A stretch of DNA of 64,000 bases. Source: Sphingomonas sp. CBMAI 2297. GTDB taxonomy: Bacteria > Pseudomonadota > Alphaproteobacteria > Sphingomonadales > Sphingomonadaceae. The position numbers and the translations under genes are program-made. The notes under the pieces are model-generated. The model searched no databases, was not told the origin of the DNA, and saw only the letters and a list, made by a program, of their open reading frames with translations. Positions 1 through 8,344 of this stretch are shown one piece after another. The stretch spans positions 62,001 to 126,000 of the forward strand of contig NZ_JAPDIR010000005.1 in NCBI RefSeq assembly GCF_029870595.1. Reading direction: 5' to 3'. Numbering within the stretch: position 1 is the first letter of the stretch; each line of letters begins with the position of its first letter.

Positions 1-58
1 GGCTACGGCTGCGGTGATGTTTGCCGACAAGACAATAGATTGGCTGCAGCAAGCGCAT
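1..58 (-). CDS. Start of an unidentified protein, cut by the window edge
   Basis: An ATG on the minus strand (complement of 56-58) is preceded by a good ribosome binding site (GGGGAGG, six bases before the start) and opens a frame that runs off the left edge. Only about 19 residues (MRLLQPIYCLVGKHHRSR...) are visible, so no function can be given. It lies 91 bases downstream of the mpl-like gene on the same strand. The A+T-rich gap between them could hold its promoter. Alternatively it is a chance start. Confidence 0.35.
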   Translation of the reverse strand, partial: MRLLQPIYCLVGKHHRSRS

Positions 59-149
59 GTGCCGCCTCCCCGGAATCTCGCGGGAATGGTGGCATTTCCA
101 CGCAAAAAGTCCATGTTTTTGCGCAACTATGCGAAAATATTACGGGTTT

Positions 150-1547
150 TTAATCCTGGAGCCGCGCCAGCATCTCCGCGGCGAGATGACTGAGCGTGTC
201 GTCGCGCGCGCCCATCACCACGATGCGATCGCCGGCGCGCGCCGCGGCGACGAGATGCGCCGCCGCCGCCGCGCGATCGGGAATGTGGAGCGCGTGGCGC
301 CCGGTCGCCGCGACGTCGGCGACGATGTCGGCGCTGGTCACTTCGCGGCTGGTGGTGCCGCCCTGGTAGACCGGGTCGGGCAGCACCAGCACGTCCTCAT
401 CGCTCAGCTTCTCGGCGAACATCGCGACGAGCTCGGCGCGCATCACCTTGAGCGGGCCATAGCCGTGCGGTTGGAACAGCAGGAGCAGCCTGCCCTCAAA
501 GGCGTGCAGCGTGTCCAGTGTCGCGGCGATCTTGTCGGGATTGTGCCCGAAATCGTCGATCACGGCGATCCCGCCCGCCTCGCCGACCAGCTCGAAGCGC
601 CGCTTGAGGCCCTGAAAGCCCTGGATCGCCTGGGCAGCCTCCGCCACCGCGATCCCCGCCGCCGCCGCCGCGCCGATCGCCGCCAGCGCGTTGGAGACAT
701 TGTGCCGGCCCGGCACCTGCAGCGTCACCGGGATCGACGCCTCGCCCTCGCGCGCCAGCTCGAAGGTGATGCCGTAGCGCTGCTCGCGCAGGTTGATCGC
801 GACCAGATCCGCCGGCGCGCCGATCGCGAAGGTGAGCAGCCGCGCGCGCGGCATCGTCGCCGCCAGCAACGCGCCCTCGCCATTGTCGAGGTTGATCACC
901 GCCTTGCCCGCCCGCGCGATGAATGCGCCGAACAGCTCGATCAGCTTGTCCATCGGCAGGTGATCGAGGCTGACATTGTTGAGCACCGCCACGCCCGGGC
1001 GATAGAGCGCGATCGAACCGTCGCTCTCGTCGACCTCGCTCACATAGGCCCCGCCCCCGCCGACCAGCGCGCTGGCGAAGGGCGCGTCGGGCGTGACGAA
1101 ATTCTTCATCACCGCGCCGTTCATCACCGTGGGGTCACGGCCCAGCGCATGGAAGATCCAGCCGATCATGCCCGTGACGGTGGACTTGCCGCTGGTGCCC
1201 GCCACGCCGATCGAGAGCGGCGCGGCGTTGAACAGCCGGGCGTTGAGCTCCGCCCGGGTCATCCGTGCATTGCCCAGTTCGGCGGCGCGGCGCGCATCGG
1301 GCACGGTCTCCTCGATCGCGGCCGAGGCGACGACGATCTGCTCGGCCGAGCCGATCCCGCTGCCGTCCTGCGGGAACAGGGCGATGCCGCTGCGCGCGAG
1401 GAAATCGAACTTCGCGGGCAGCCGCGCCTGGTCGAGGCTGCGGTCTGACCCCGCCACCCTGGCGCCCTGTCCGGCCAGGATCATCGCCAGGGGCATCATG
1501 CCCGACCCGCCAATGCCCACGAAGAAGTAAGGTTTGCGATGCTCCAT
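150..1547 (-). CDS. mpl: Mur ligase family protein, probable tripeptide:UDP-MurNAc ligase (Mpl-like)
   Basis: 465-residue cytoplasmic Mur ligase. It has the N-terminal UDP-MurNAc Rossmann motif (VGIGGSGMM, residues 10-18), the ATP-binding P-loop [10 protein letters not shown] near residue 115, a central domain with NNVSLDH, and the C-terminal domain with the DDFGHNPDK motif near residue 330. The length fits Mpl (about 455) better than MurC in a dcw cluster, and no other cell-wall synthesis gene is nearby. Mpl attaches recycled L-Ala-gamma-D-Glu-mDAP tripeptide to UDP-MurNAc. Its divergent neighbour is an LD-carboxypeptidase, the enzyme that makes that tripeptide, which supports the recycling role. 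A MurC-like alanine ligase remains possible because the folds are shared. Confidence 0.8.
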   Translation of the reverse strand: MEHRKPYFFVGIGGSGMMPLAMILAGQGARVAGSDRSLDQARLPAKFDFLARSGIALFPQDGSGIGSAEQIVVASAAIEETVPDARRAAELGNARMTRAELNARLFNAAPLSIGVAGTSGKSTVTGMIGWIFHALGRDPTVMNGAVMKNFVTPDAPFASALVGGGGAYVSEVDESDGSIALYRPGVAVLNNVSLDHLPMDKLIELFGAFIARAGKAVINLDNGEGALLAATMPRARLLTFAIGAPADLVAINLREQRYGITFELAREGEASIPVTLQVPGRHNVSNALAAIGAAAAAGIAVAEAAQAIQGFQGLKRRFELVGEAGGIAVIDDFGHNPDKIAATLDTLHAFEGRLLLLFQPHGYGPLKVMRAELVAMFAEKLSDEDVLVLPDPVYQGGTTSREVTSADIVADVAATGRHALHIPDRAAAAAHLVAAARAGDRIVVMGARDDTLSHLAAEMLARLQD

Positions 1548-1587
1548 GGCCTCGCGCTATCGGCAATTCGAAGCGAAGGGGCAAGGC

Positions 1588-2421
1588 ATGCGCATCGGAG
1601 TCGTCGCACCAGCAAGACCGGTCAGCCGCGAGGGATCGCTGCGCATGGCCGCGTTCATGGCGCTGACCTATCCGGGGCACGAGATCGTGTTCCATCCGCA
1701 ATGCTATCTGCAGGCCGGCCATTTCGCCGGCACCGACGCCCAGCGCGCCGCCGCTTTTCTCGAATTCGCCAATGATCCGGCGTTCGACGCGATCTGGTTC
1801 GCGCGCGGCGGCTATGGCTCGAACCGCATTCTCGAAGCGGTGATGCCGAAGCTCGGGCCGGCGGCTCACCACAAGACCTATGTCGGCTTCTCGGACATGG
1901 GGTTCCTGCTCGGCGCGCTCTATGCCCGGCGGATCGGCCGGGTGGCGCATGGCGCGATGGCCTCCAGCCTGGGCATGAACGATACCGGCGAGGGCGCCGG
2001 CTGGGTGCTCGGCTGGCTGATCGACGGCGACCGGCGCGGCTTCGAGCCGGGCCTTGCCGACGGGCGCCCCGCCGCCGCGTTCAACCTCGCCATCCTGGCC
2101 GCGCTGATCGGCACCAAATATCTGCCCGACCTTACCGATCACGTGCTCTATATCGAGGAAGTCGACGAGCCGCTCTACCGGATCGACCGGATGCTGTTCC
2201 AGATGGCGCACGCCACCCAGCTCAAGGGCATCGCCGGCGTGCGGCTGGGCGCGGTCACCGCGGTCAAGGACAATGGCGAGGCCGACGGCAATTACAGCTT
2301 CGGCGAGACCATCGACGAGATGATCCTGCGCTGGTGCGGGGAAATGGGCGTCCCCTATCTCGGCCGCGCCGAGATCGGCCATGTCGAGCTGAACCGCGTG
2401 GTGCCGTTCGGACTGGTGTAG
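1588..2421 (+). CDS. ldcA: LD-carboxypeptidase (peptidase S66 family)
   Basis: 277-residue S66 peptidase. The nucleophile motif GGYGSNR lies near residue 90, and the C-terminal part carries the conserved Glu (YIEEVDEPLYRIDR) and His (RAEIGHVELNRVVPFG) segments. The family removes the terminal D-Ala from murein tetrapeptides during cell-wall recycling. The ATG at 1588 is chosen because the protein begins there with the typical MRIGVVAPARP strand and AAGGGG precedes it; an upstream in-frame ATG at 1534 would add 18 unlikely residues and overlap the divergent gene. Only 40 bases separate it from the divergent mpl-like gene, so the two promoters overlap and the pair is probably co-regulated. Confidence 0.88.
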   Translation: MRIGVVAPARPVSREGSLRMAAFMALTYPGHEIVFHPQCYLQAGHFAGTDAQRAAAFLEFANDPAFDAIWFARGGYGSNRILEAVMPKLGPAAHHKTYVGFSDMGFLLGALYARRIGRVAHGAMASSLGMNDTGEGAGWVLGWLIDGDRRGFEPGLADGRPAAAFNLAILAALIGTKYLPDLTDHVLYIEEVDEPLYRIDRMLFQMAHATQLKGIAGVRLGAVTAVKDNGEADGNYSFGETIDEMILRWCGEMGVPYLGRAEIGHVELNRVVPFGLV

Positions 2422-2533
2422 GGGCCTGAAGCACAATCGGCGAGCACCACCTCCCGCCACTCTCTCCGCCCTCCCGCTCTTTCCCGCTCCTCCCCGTCCT
2501 CCTCGCTACCCATCCATCATCCCCGCTACCCTC

Positions 2534-2564
2534 CCGTCATCCCCGCGCAGGCGGGGATCCAGGG
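2534..2564. repeat. REP-like palindrome, left member of an inverted pair
   Basis: 31-bp element with stem arms CCCCGC and GCGGGG around GCAG, starting CCGTCAT and ending ATCCAGGG. An inverted copy lies at 2643-2673. The 2422-2699 interval holds no convincing gene; it lies between two genes that converge (1588-2421 forward, 2700-4100 reverse). Confidence 0.8.
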
Positions 2565-2642
2565 CCAGGAGCAATGGTCGTGCGGTCCGTTCTGCCTTCT
2601 CCGGCAAGTCGCACCCGCGATTGCTTCGATCGTCCCGAGCTA

Positions 2643-2673
2643 CCCTGGATTCCCGCCTGCGCGGGAATGACGG
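2643..2673. repeat. REP-like palindrome, right member of the inverted pair
   Basis: Reverse complement of 2534-2564 with only two differences, both C/T changes that weaken one G-C pair in each arm. The 78 bases between the two copies carry no recognisable gene. The arrangement resembles a BIME-type pair and could form a bidirectional hairpin at the end of both flanking genes. Confidence 0.8.
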
Positions 2674-2699
2674 ACCAATCCTGGATGCTCGCTTGGGTT

Positions 2700-4100
2700 C
2701 TAACCCTGGCCCCGCTTCCGGCACCACAGATGGAACATGCCCGCGAAGAGATGCGGGAAATCCGCCTCCAGCCGATCCCACAGCATCAGGTCGTGCCGGT
2801 CCGCCGCCGTTCCGAAGCGCTCGGCGAAGCGGGCCTGCGCCTCGGGCGGGGCGTCGAGCATCAGCGGCTCGAAGCCCGCCGCCGCGAGCATCGCCTGGAT
2901 CGCGGGCAGGCGATACCAATGCTCGCGGACATGGAAGCACAGGTCGCGGCAGCCGCTCAGCGTGTAGAAATCGTCGCTCTCGCGCAGGCCCGCCAGCGGC
3001 CGCTCGGGCGGCAGGGAAAGCACATGCGCGCGAAAAGCCCGGATCCCCGCCGCGCTCGCGTCCCAGCCATGTTCGGCGATCGCGCGGCGCGCCTCGGCCA
3101 CCCGGGCCCGCGCCCGCTCGCTGTAGAGCGCGACGCGCAGCACGCCGCCCGGCACGAGCGCATCCGCAAGCGCGGCCAGCCCCTGCTCGGGCCGCTCCAT
3201 ATGGTGGAGCACTCCGGTGCAGCTCACCATGGCGAAACGCTCGCCCAGCCCAGCCATGTCGAGGATGTCGCCCTGGACGAAGCGCACATTCTCCACGCCC
3301 AGCACACCAGCCATGCGCTGGCCATGGGCCAGGCTCGCGGCACTCAGGTCGAGCGCGGTGATCGATAGCGACGGGTCCATCCGCGCCAGGTCGATCGGCT
3401 CGAACCCGGTGCCGCAACCCGCGACCAGCACCGCGAGCGGCTCGGCCTGCTGGGCGCCCAGCGAAGCGAGATGCCGGGCCAGCGCGGCATGCGGCCGCGC
3501 CGGCGGCACCCGCCAGCGCGGATAGGGATTGGCTTCGTACTGGGCGCGCACCGCCCGCGAGATCGCGTCTCCGGGAATGCCGAGCGACGGCATCGCTTCG
3601 GCCAATGCCCGCTCCTCGGCGATCTCGGCGGCGGCGGCGGGAGGAACGCCCAGCGCTTCCCCGCCCCAGGCATATTCGCTCGCAAAAGCCTGTATCGCCA
3701 GGGCCTTGCGCAACCCGTCCGGCAGCACCCGCCCGGCGAGCCAGGCCAGCCGCGCCTCCATCGCCGGATCGACATTGATGCAGCGGGTCAGGAACGCGTC
3801 CCACAACGGGTCCTCCGCCACTACCGGCTCGGGATATTTGACCAGCAGCATGCGCGCCGCCGTCCGCGCCAGCATCTGGGGATCGGGCGAGCCGGCGCAC
3901 AGGCAGGTTGCCAGGTCCGCTTCGAGCTGCGGCGGCCAGCCGGTGAGCGACAGCCGGGCGAGCAGATCGGCATAGGCCGGCGCGACGCCCTCGATGTCGA
4001 GCGCGAGCGCACGGCTCAGCATCGGCAGGGCCTGGCCATATTGGCCCCGCCGCGCCGCCTCCGCCGCCATGCCCAGCAGTTGCGCGGCTTCAGGATGCAA
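2700..4100 (-). CDS. SAM-dependent methyltransferase with helical N-terminal domain
   Basis: 466-residue protein. Residues 1-130 are helical, Ala/Leu-rich and look like degenerate TPR repeats (AAEAARRGQYGQALPMLSRALALD). A class I methyltransferase domain starts near residue 220 with motif I VAGCGTGFEPIDLA, the acidic end of strand 2 (ITALDLS), and motif GDILDMAGLG followed by CTGVLHHMERPEQGLAAL. The substrate is unknown. The frame opens at TTG (4100), which overlaps the upstream glyoxalase-fold gene by 11 bases; an ATG at 4070 is the alternative. The two genes are probably translationally coupled. Confidence 0.75.
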   Translation of the reverse strand: MHPEAAQLLGMAAEAARRGQYGQALPMLSRALALDIEGVAPAYADLLARLSLTGWPPQLEADLATCLCAGSPDPQMLARTAARMLLVKYPEPVVAEDPLWDAFLTRCINVDPAMEARLAWLAGRVLPDGLRKALAIQAFASEYAWGGEALGVPPAAAAEIAEERALAEAMPSLGIPGDAISRAVRAQYEANPYPRWRVPPARPHAALARHLASLGAQQAEPLAVLVAGCGTGFEPIDLARMDPSLSITALDLSAASLAHGQRMAGVLGVENVRFVQGDILDMAGLGERFAMVSCTGVLHHMERPEQGLAALADALVPGGVLRVALYSERARARVAEARRAIAEHGWDASAAGIRAFRAHVLSLPPERPLAGLRESDDFYTLSGCRDLCFHVREHWYRLPAIQAMLAAAGFEPLMLDAPPEAQARFAERFGTAADRHDLMLWDRLEADFPHLFAGMFHLWCRKRGQG

Positions 4101-4446
4101 TGCGGCCCACCCGCACCAGCGTCCCGTCCGGATCGCTCACCGCGAACTCATAGCAGCCCCAGGGCTTTAGGCTCGGCCCTTCCTTCTCGATGATCAGCTC
4201 GCGCACGCGCTCCGCCACCCCGTCGACATCGTCGGTGTAGAGATAGATGCCGAACGGATTGTGCCCGGGCACCAGCCAGCCGAGCACTGCCTTGTTGAGG
4301 TGCAGATGCCAGCCCCTGCCGTCCTCGAGGATCTTGTAGTCGCCATAGTCGCTCACGAGCCGGAAGCCGAGCCGTTCGTAAAAGGCCAGGCTCGCGCCAA
4401 GGTCGTTGCAGGGCAGAATGGTGGCGACGCGGTGGTCTTCGGACAT
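4090..4446 (-). CDS. VOC/glyoxalase-fold protein
   Basis: 118-residue protein of the vicinal oxygen chelate superfamily (glyoxalase / bleomycin-resistance / dioxygenase fold), with one beta-alpha-beta-beta-beta module pair (ATILPCNDLGASLAFYERLGF and IYLYTDDVDGVAERVRE, ending FAVSDPDGTLVRVGR). The ATG at 4446 is preferred over the upstream TTG because GGAAAG stands seven bases before it. It is the first gene of a two-gene unit with the methyltransferase. The substrate cannot be told from sequence. Confidence 0.8.
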   Translation of the reverse strand: MSEDHRVATILPCNDLGASLAFYERLGFRLVSDYGDYKILEDGRGWHLHLNKAVLGWLVPGHNPFGIYLYTDDVDGVAERVRELIIEKEGPSLKPWGCYEFAVSDPDGTLVRVGRIAS

Positions 4447-4555
4447 CTGGCTACTTTCCGGCAAGGGCGCGGAGCCCCATCTAGCGCGAACGCCGTCCTT
4501 GCCCTATAGCGATCCATATGCAGCGTAAGCGCGCCTTCGCCACGACTACTACCGT

Positions 4556-4632
4556 CCCGGTTTACCGGGAAGTGTTCGGCGCGCGCATCTTCCGCTAACG
4601 CTTGCCGAGCACCTCACCCGGACGGGTGAGGT
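4556..4632. promoter_or_regulatory. Two palindromes upstream of the exonuclease gene
   Basis: The 4447-4682 interval has no gene. It holds a short hairpin CCCGG-TTTA-CCGGG at 4556-4569 and a near-perfect 22-bp palindrome at 4611-4632 (arms ACCTCACCCG and CGGGTGAGGT, two central bases). The latter ends 50 bases before the exonuclease start. It could be an operator or a leader hairpin; nothing else identifies it. Confidence 0.5.
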
Positions 4633-4682
4633 CGCGCCTTCCTCCCTCGTTCGGCCAATCACGGGGCGCCCGAGGGACGACG

Positions 4683-5168
4683 ATGCGATATTATCTGGAC
4701 AGCGAATTCAACGGCAATGGCGGGCAATTGCTCAGCATTGCCCTGGTGCGCGCCGACGGTGCGGAATTCTACGAAGTGCTGCACGCGCACGAATTGATCG
4801 TGCCCTGGGTGAAGGCAAATGTGATGCCCGTGCTGGAGCGGCAGCCGATCGACCGTGCCACGGTGGTGAAGAAGCTGCAGAAATTCCTGCGCAAGGATCC
4901 GGGCCCGCACAGCTTCATCGCGGACTGGCCCGAGGATATCGCGCATTTCTGCAAGCTGCTGGTGCGCGATCATGGCAAGCGCAACGATCCGCTACGCTTC
5001 CGCTGCCTGTTGCTCGACTTGCCGGGGTTCGACACCGCAAATGCCAGTGCCGCACCCCATAACGCCCTGTCGGATGCCCGGAGCCTGCGCGATCATGTGG
5101 AGGCCGGGCTCGCGCCTGGCGGCGAGGGCCTGTCGCCCGAGGACCTCGCCTTGTTGCACGGCAGCTGA
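4683..5168 (+). CDS. DEDDh-type 3'-5' exonuclease/exoribonuclease
   Basis: 161-residue protein. It shows the exonuclease I motif LDSEF (Asp6, Glu8), a second acidic site in IADWPED (Asp81 or Asp85), and the exo III motif HNALSDARS (His126, Asp131), the full DEDDh set. Size and sequence resemble the small Rv2179c-like 3'-5' exoribonucleases rather than DnaQ or oligoribonuclease. The ATG at 4683 is chosen because GAGGGA precedes it and the family starts directly at the first strand (MRYYLDSEF). It is followed 86 bases later by thrS, probably with its own promoter. Confidence 0.75.
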   Translation: MRYYLDSEFNGNGGQLLSIALVRADGAEFYEVLHAHELIVPWVKANVMPVLERQPIDRATVVKKLQKFLRKDPGPHSFIADWPEDIAHFCKLLVRDHGKRNDPLRFRCLLLDLPGFDTANASAAPHNALSDARSLRDHVEAGLAPGGEGLSPEDLALLHGS

Positions 5169-5254
5169 GCAGCTCGATCCGACCTTGCCTATATCATGCC
5201 CGGGCGGGCATAAGCCGCCCGCCTCGATTTCAACCCTGTAAGTGAAAGCCCATC

Positions 5255-7255
5255 ATGTCCGAGATGTTCCGCATAACGCTGCCCGACGGTTCCGTCCGCG
5301 AGGTAGCCCCGGGGACTACCCCGGCGGACATCGCCGCCGCGATCGGCCCGGGCCTGGCCAAGGCCGCGCTCGCCGCGCGCGTCGATGGCGAGCTGCGCGA
5401 CATCGGCCGCCCGTTCGAGGGCGACGCCCAGCTGGCGCTCGTCACGGCGAAGGACGAGAAGGACGCGCTCGAGCTCGCGCGCCACGATTATGCGCACATC
5501 CTGGCCGAAGCGGTGCAGAACCTGTTCCCCGGCACGCAGATCACCTTCGGCCCGGCGACCGACGATGGCTTCTATTACGACTTCGCGCCCAAGGACCGCC
5601 CCTTCACCGAGGAGGACCTGCCGGCGATCGAGGCCGAGATGCGCAGGATCATCGCCGCCGACGCGCCGCTGATCCGCGAGGTCTGGTCGCGCCAGCAGCT
5701 CATCGACCGCTGGACGAAGCAGGGCGAGACCTTCAAGGCCGAATGGGCGCAGGAACTGCCCGAGGGCGAGGAACTGACCGTGTACCGCGCCGGCAAGGGC
5801 GAGGACGCCTGGCTCGACATGTGCCGCGGGCCGCACCTCGCCTCCACCGGCAAGGTCGATCCCAACGCGTTCAAGCTGACGCGCGTCTCGGGCGCCTATT
5901 GGCGCGGCGACCAGAAGAACGCGATGCTCTCGCGCATCTACGGCACGGGCTGGCTCAACAGGAAGCAGCTCGACGAGCATCTGATGCGCCTGGAGGAAGC
6001 CGCCAAGCGCGACCATCGCAAGCTCGGCCAGGAGATGGACCTGTTCCACCTCCAGCAGGAAGCGCATGGCTCGGTATTCTGGCACCCCCACGGCTTCACC
6101 ATCTGGCGGGCGCTCGAAGCCTATATGCGCCGGGCGATCGATGCCGCCGGCTATAGCGAAGTGAAGACGCCGCAGGTGATGGATGCGCGCCAATGGGAGC
6201 AGTCCGGCCATTGGGGCAAGTATCGCGAGAACATGTTCGTCATTCCGGACGAGGTGCCGAACGTCGATGACGAGGGCCCGATCGTCTCCGACGCCGCCGA
6301 CTGGATGGCGCTCAAGCCGATGAACTGCCCGGCGCACGTGCTGATCTTCCGCCAGGGCATCAAATCGTATCGCGAGCTGCCGATCCGGCTCTACGAGAAC
6401 GGCTGCTGCCACCGCAACGAGCCGCATGGCGCGCTGCACGGGCTGATGCGCGTCCGCCAGTTCACGCAGGACGATGCGCACATCTTCTGCCGCGAGGACC
6501 AGATCGTCGAGGAAGTGCAGGCCTTCTGCCGCCTCGCCGACCGCATCTATCGCGACTTCGGGTTCAAATATTCGATCAAGCTGGCGCTGCGCCCCGACAA
6601 GCGCTTCGGTACCGAGGAGATGTGGGACAAGGCCGAGGCGGAACTGCGCGACGCCGTGGTCCGCGCCGGCCTGGCCACCGAGGAATATGGCTGGGAAGAG
6701 CTGCCCGGCGAAGGCGCCTTCTATGCGCCGAAGCTCGAATGGCACCTGACCGACGCGATCGGCCGCACCTGGCAGGTCGGCACGATCCAGTCGGACCGCG
6801 TGCTGCCCGAGCGCCTCGACGCGTCCTATGTCGGCGAGGATGGCGAGCGCCACCGCCCGGTGATGCTCCACCGCGCGATCTTCGGTTCGTACGAGCGCTT
6901 CATCGGCATCCTGATCGAGCATTTCGCCGGCAAGCTGCCGGCCTGGCTGGCTCCAACCCAGGCAGTGGTGGCGACGATCGTCTCGGATGCCGACGACTAT
7001 GCGCACGAAGTAACCCGGAAGCTCCAGGCGGCCGGCATCCGCGTCGCGAGCGACCTGCGCAACGAGAAGATCAACTACAAGGTGCGCGAGCATTCGGTCG
7101 CCAAGGTCCCGAACCTGCTGGTGGTCGGCAAGCGCGAGGCCGAGGAGGGCACGGTGGCGCTGCGCGTGCTGGGCAGCCAGGGCCAGCAGATGCTGAGCCT
7201 GGACGAGGTGGTGGCGAAGCTGGTGGCCGAGGCGACTCCGCCCGACCTCGGATGA
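5255..7255 (+). CDS. thrS: Threonyl-tRNA synthetase
   Basis: 666-residue class II synthetase with complete domain order: TGS domain (1-65), editing-type second domain with [10 protein letters not shown] near residue 73 and the CRGPH motif near 190, catalytic core (about 260-550) with the Zn cysteine in MNCPAH, motif 2 [17 protein letters not shown] and motif 3 [19 protein letters not shown], then the anticodon-binding domain (570-660). It charges tRNA-Thr in the cytoplasm. The stop overlaps the start of the next small gene by four bases (ATGA), so thrS heads a run of overlapping genes to 8344. Confidence 0.97.
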   Translation: MSEMFRITLPDGSVREVAPGTTPADIAAAIGPGLAKAALAARVDGELRDIGRPFEGDAQLALVTAKDEKDALELARHDYAHILAEAVQNLFPGTQITFGPATDDGFYYDFAPKDRPFTEEDLPAIEAEMRRIIAADAPLIREVWSRQQLIDRWTKQGETFKAEWAQELPEGEELTVYRAGKGEDAWLDMCRGPHLASTGKVDPNAFKLTRVSGAYWRGDQKNAMLSRIYGTGWLNRKQLDEHLMRLEEAAKRDHRKLGQEMDLFHLQQEAHGSVFWHPHGFTIWRALEAYMRRAIDAAGYSEVKTPQVMDARQWEQSGHWGKYRENMFVIPDEVPNVDDEGPIVSDAADWMALKPMNCPAHVLIFRQGIKSYRELPIRLYENGCCHRNEPHGALHGLMRVRQFTQDDAHIFCREDQIVEEVQAFCRLADRIYRDFGFKYSIKLALRPDKRFGTEEMWDKAEAELRDAVVRAGLATEEYGWEELPGEGAFYAPKLEWHLTDAIGRTWQVGTIQSDRVLPERLDASYVGEDGERHRPVMLHRAIFGSYERFIGILIEHFAGKLPAWLAPTQAVVATIVSDADDYAHEVTRKLQAAGIRVASDLRNEKINYKVREHSVAKVPNLLVVGKREAEEGTVALRVLGSQGQQMLSLDEVVAKLVAEATPPDLG

Positions 7256-7572
7256 GCCCGGCCGGCACCCGGCGGGCCAATTGGGTCCTGTTCGCAGCGG
7301 CCGTTACCGGTGCACTGGCAGCTGCGTTCATCCTGTTCGGCTTCCTGGCGCTCGGCGAATGCCTGCCGCGCGACGGCGGCGCCGCGATGCAGGCATGCGA
7401 CGCCGCGAAGCAGCGCGAGTTCTGGCTCTATCCCGCGCTCGTGATCGTGTCGCTCGCGGCCGCGGCCAGGCTTCATGCGGCCCGGCCGGCCCGGGGCCTG
7501 GCACTGGCGGTCGCCAGCCCGCTTCTCGGCATGATCCTGCTCGTGTCGATCGAGAGGCTGGTCGGCGGATGA
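7252..7572 (+). CDS. Small integral membrane protein, function unknown
   Basis: 106 residues with three predicted membrane segments (about 12-34, 58-73, 83-101) and a Cys-containing loop ([23 protein letters not shown] is too short to name a domain). Its ATG overlaps the thrS stop (ATGA) and its own stop overlaps the ynfA start in the same way, so it is clearly part of the thrS-led transcript. No family was recognised. Confidence 0.7.
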   Translation: MSPAGTRRANWVLFAAAVTGALAAAFILFGFLALGECLPRDGGAAMQACDAAKQREFWLYPALVIVSLAAAARLHAARPARGLALAVASPLLGMILLVSIERLVGG

Positions 7573-7895
7573 ACCCGGCCACGCTTGCGATCTACGCGGT
7601 CGCCGCGCTGGCGGAGATCGCGGGCTGCTTCGCCTTCTGGGGCGTGCTGCGGCTGGGCAAGCCCGCCTGGTGGCTCGTCCCCGGCGGCGCCTCGCTCGCC
7701 CTGTTCGCCTGGCTGCTCACCCTGAGCAGCGCGGACGCGGCCGGACGCGCCTATGCCGCCTATGGCGGTATCTACATCCTGGCCTCGCTCGGCTGGCTGG
7801 TGCTGGTCGAGCGGGTGCCGCCCACACGCTGGGACCTGGCCGGCGCGGCGCTGGCGGTGCTCGGCTGCGTGGTCATCCTGTGGGGGCGCCGCTGA
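7569..7895 (+). CDS. ynfA: YnfA-family (UPF0060) small membrane protein
   Basis: 108 residues, the usual YnfA length, with four membrane helices and the family signature segments [31 protein letters not shown] and [18 protein letters not shown]0060 proteins are small-multidrug-resistance-like inner-membrane proteins of poorly defined substrate. The start overlaps the previous stop by four bases (ATGA), and the stop overlaps the next start by one base (TGATG). Confidence 0.93.
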   Translation: MNPATLAIYAVAALAEIAGCFAFWGVLRLGKPAWWLVPGGASLALFAWLLTLSSADAAGRAYAAYGGIYILASLGWLVLVERVPPTRWDLAGAALAVLGCVVILWGRR

Positions 7896-8344
7896 TGGCC
7901 CATATCCGCCCAGGCACCGAAGCGGACGTACCGCGCGCGCTGGCGATCTGGCGCGCCGCGGTGGACGCGACGCACGGCTTCCTCTCGCCCGAGCATCGCG
8001 CCGAGATCGACATGATCGTCGCCGAGCAGTTCCTGCCCGTCGCCCCGCTCTGGCTGGTCGAGGACGACGCCGGCACGGTGCAGGGCTTCCTCGCCATGGA
8101 CGGGGCGATGATCGACGCGCTGTTCGTCGATCCGGCCGCCCATGGCCGCGGCTTCGGCACCGCGCTGATCGATCATGCGCTGGCGCTCTCGCCGGACGCG
8201 CTGGTCGATGCCAATGAGCAGGCGGACAATGCCCTGCCCTTCTATCTCGCCCGCGGCTTCGAAGTGATCGGCCGCTCGGAGACCGATCCGCACGGCCGGC
8301 CCTATCCGATCATCCATCTGCGCCATGCAGGGGTGCCGGCCTGA
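7895..8344 (+). CDS. yjaB: GNAT acetyltransferase, YjaB-like
   Basis: 149-residue GNAT protein. The acetyl-CoA-binding motif A is FVDPAAHGRGFGTALIDHAL, followed by DANEQADNALPFYLARGFEVIGRSE and the terminal YPIIHL. The order SVDATH-like / LW / MDALF / VNEQN / FY.GF..GRSE.D..G..YP matches E. coli YjaB, a protein acetyltransferase of uncertain target. Its 3' end overlaps the convergent membrane glycosyltransferase-like gene by 35 bases, an unusual tail-to-tail overlap. Confidence 0.85.
   Translation: MAHIRPGTEADVPRALAIWRAAVDATHGFLSPEHRAEIDMIVAEQFLPVAPLWLVEDDAGTVQGFLAMDGAMIDALFVDPAAHGRGFGTALIDHALALSPDALVDANEQADNALPFYLARGFEVIGRSETDPHGRPYPIIHLRHAGVPA

Noticed and set aside
2-193. Plus-strand frame reading MFADKTIDWLQQAHVPPP... 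at the left edge
   Set aside because: Runs into the 3' end of the mpl-like gene, codon use is unlike the neighbours, and a minus-strand start with a good ribosome site explains the region better.
5189-7093. Minus-strand open frame opposite thrS (634 codons)
   Set aside because: Shadow of thrS; composition is typical of antisense reading in GC-rich genes.
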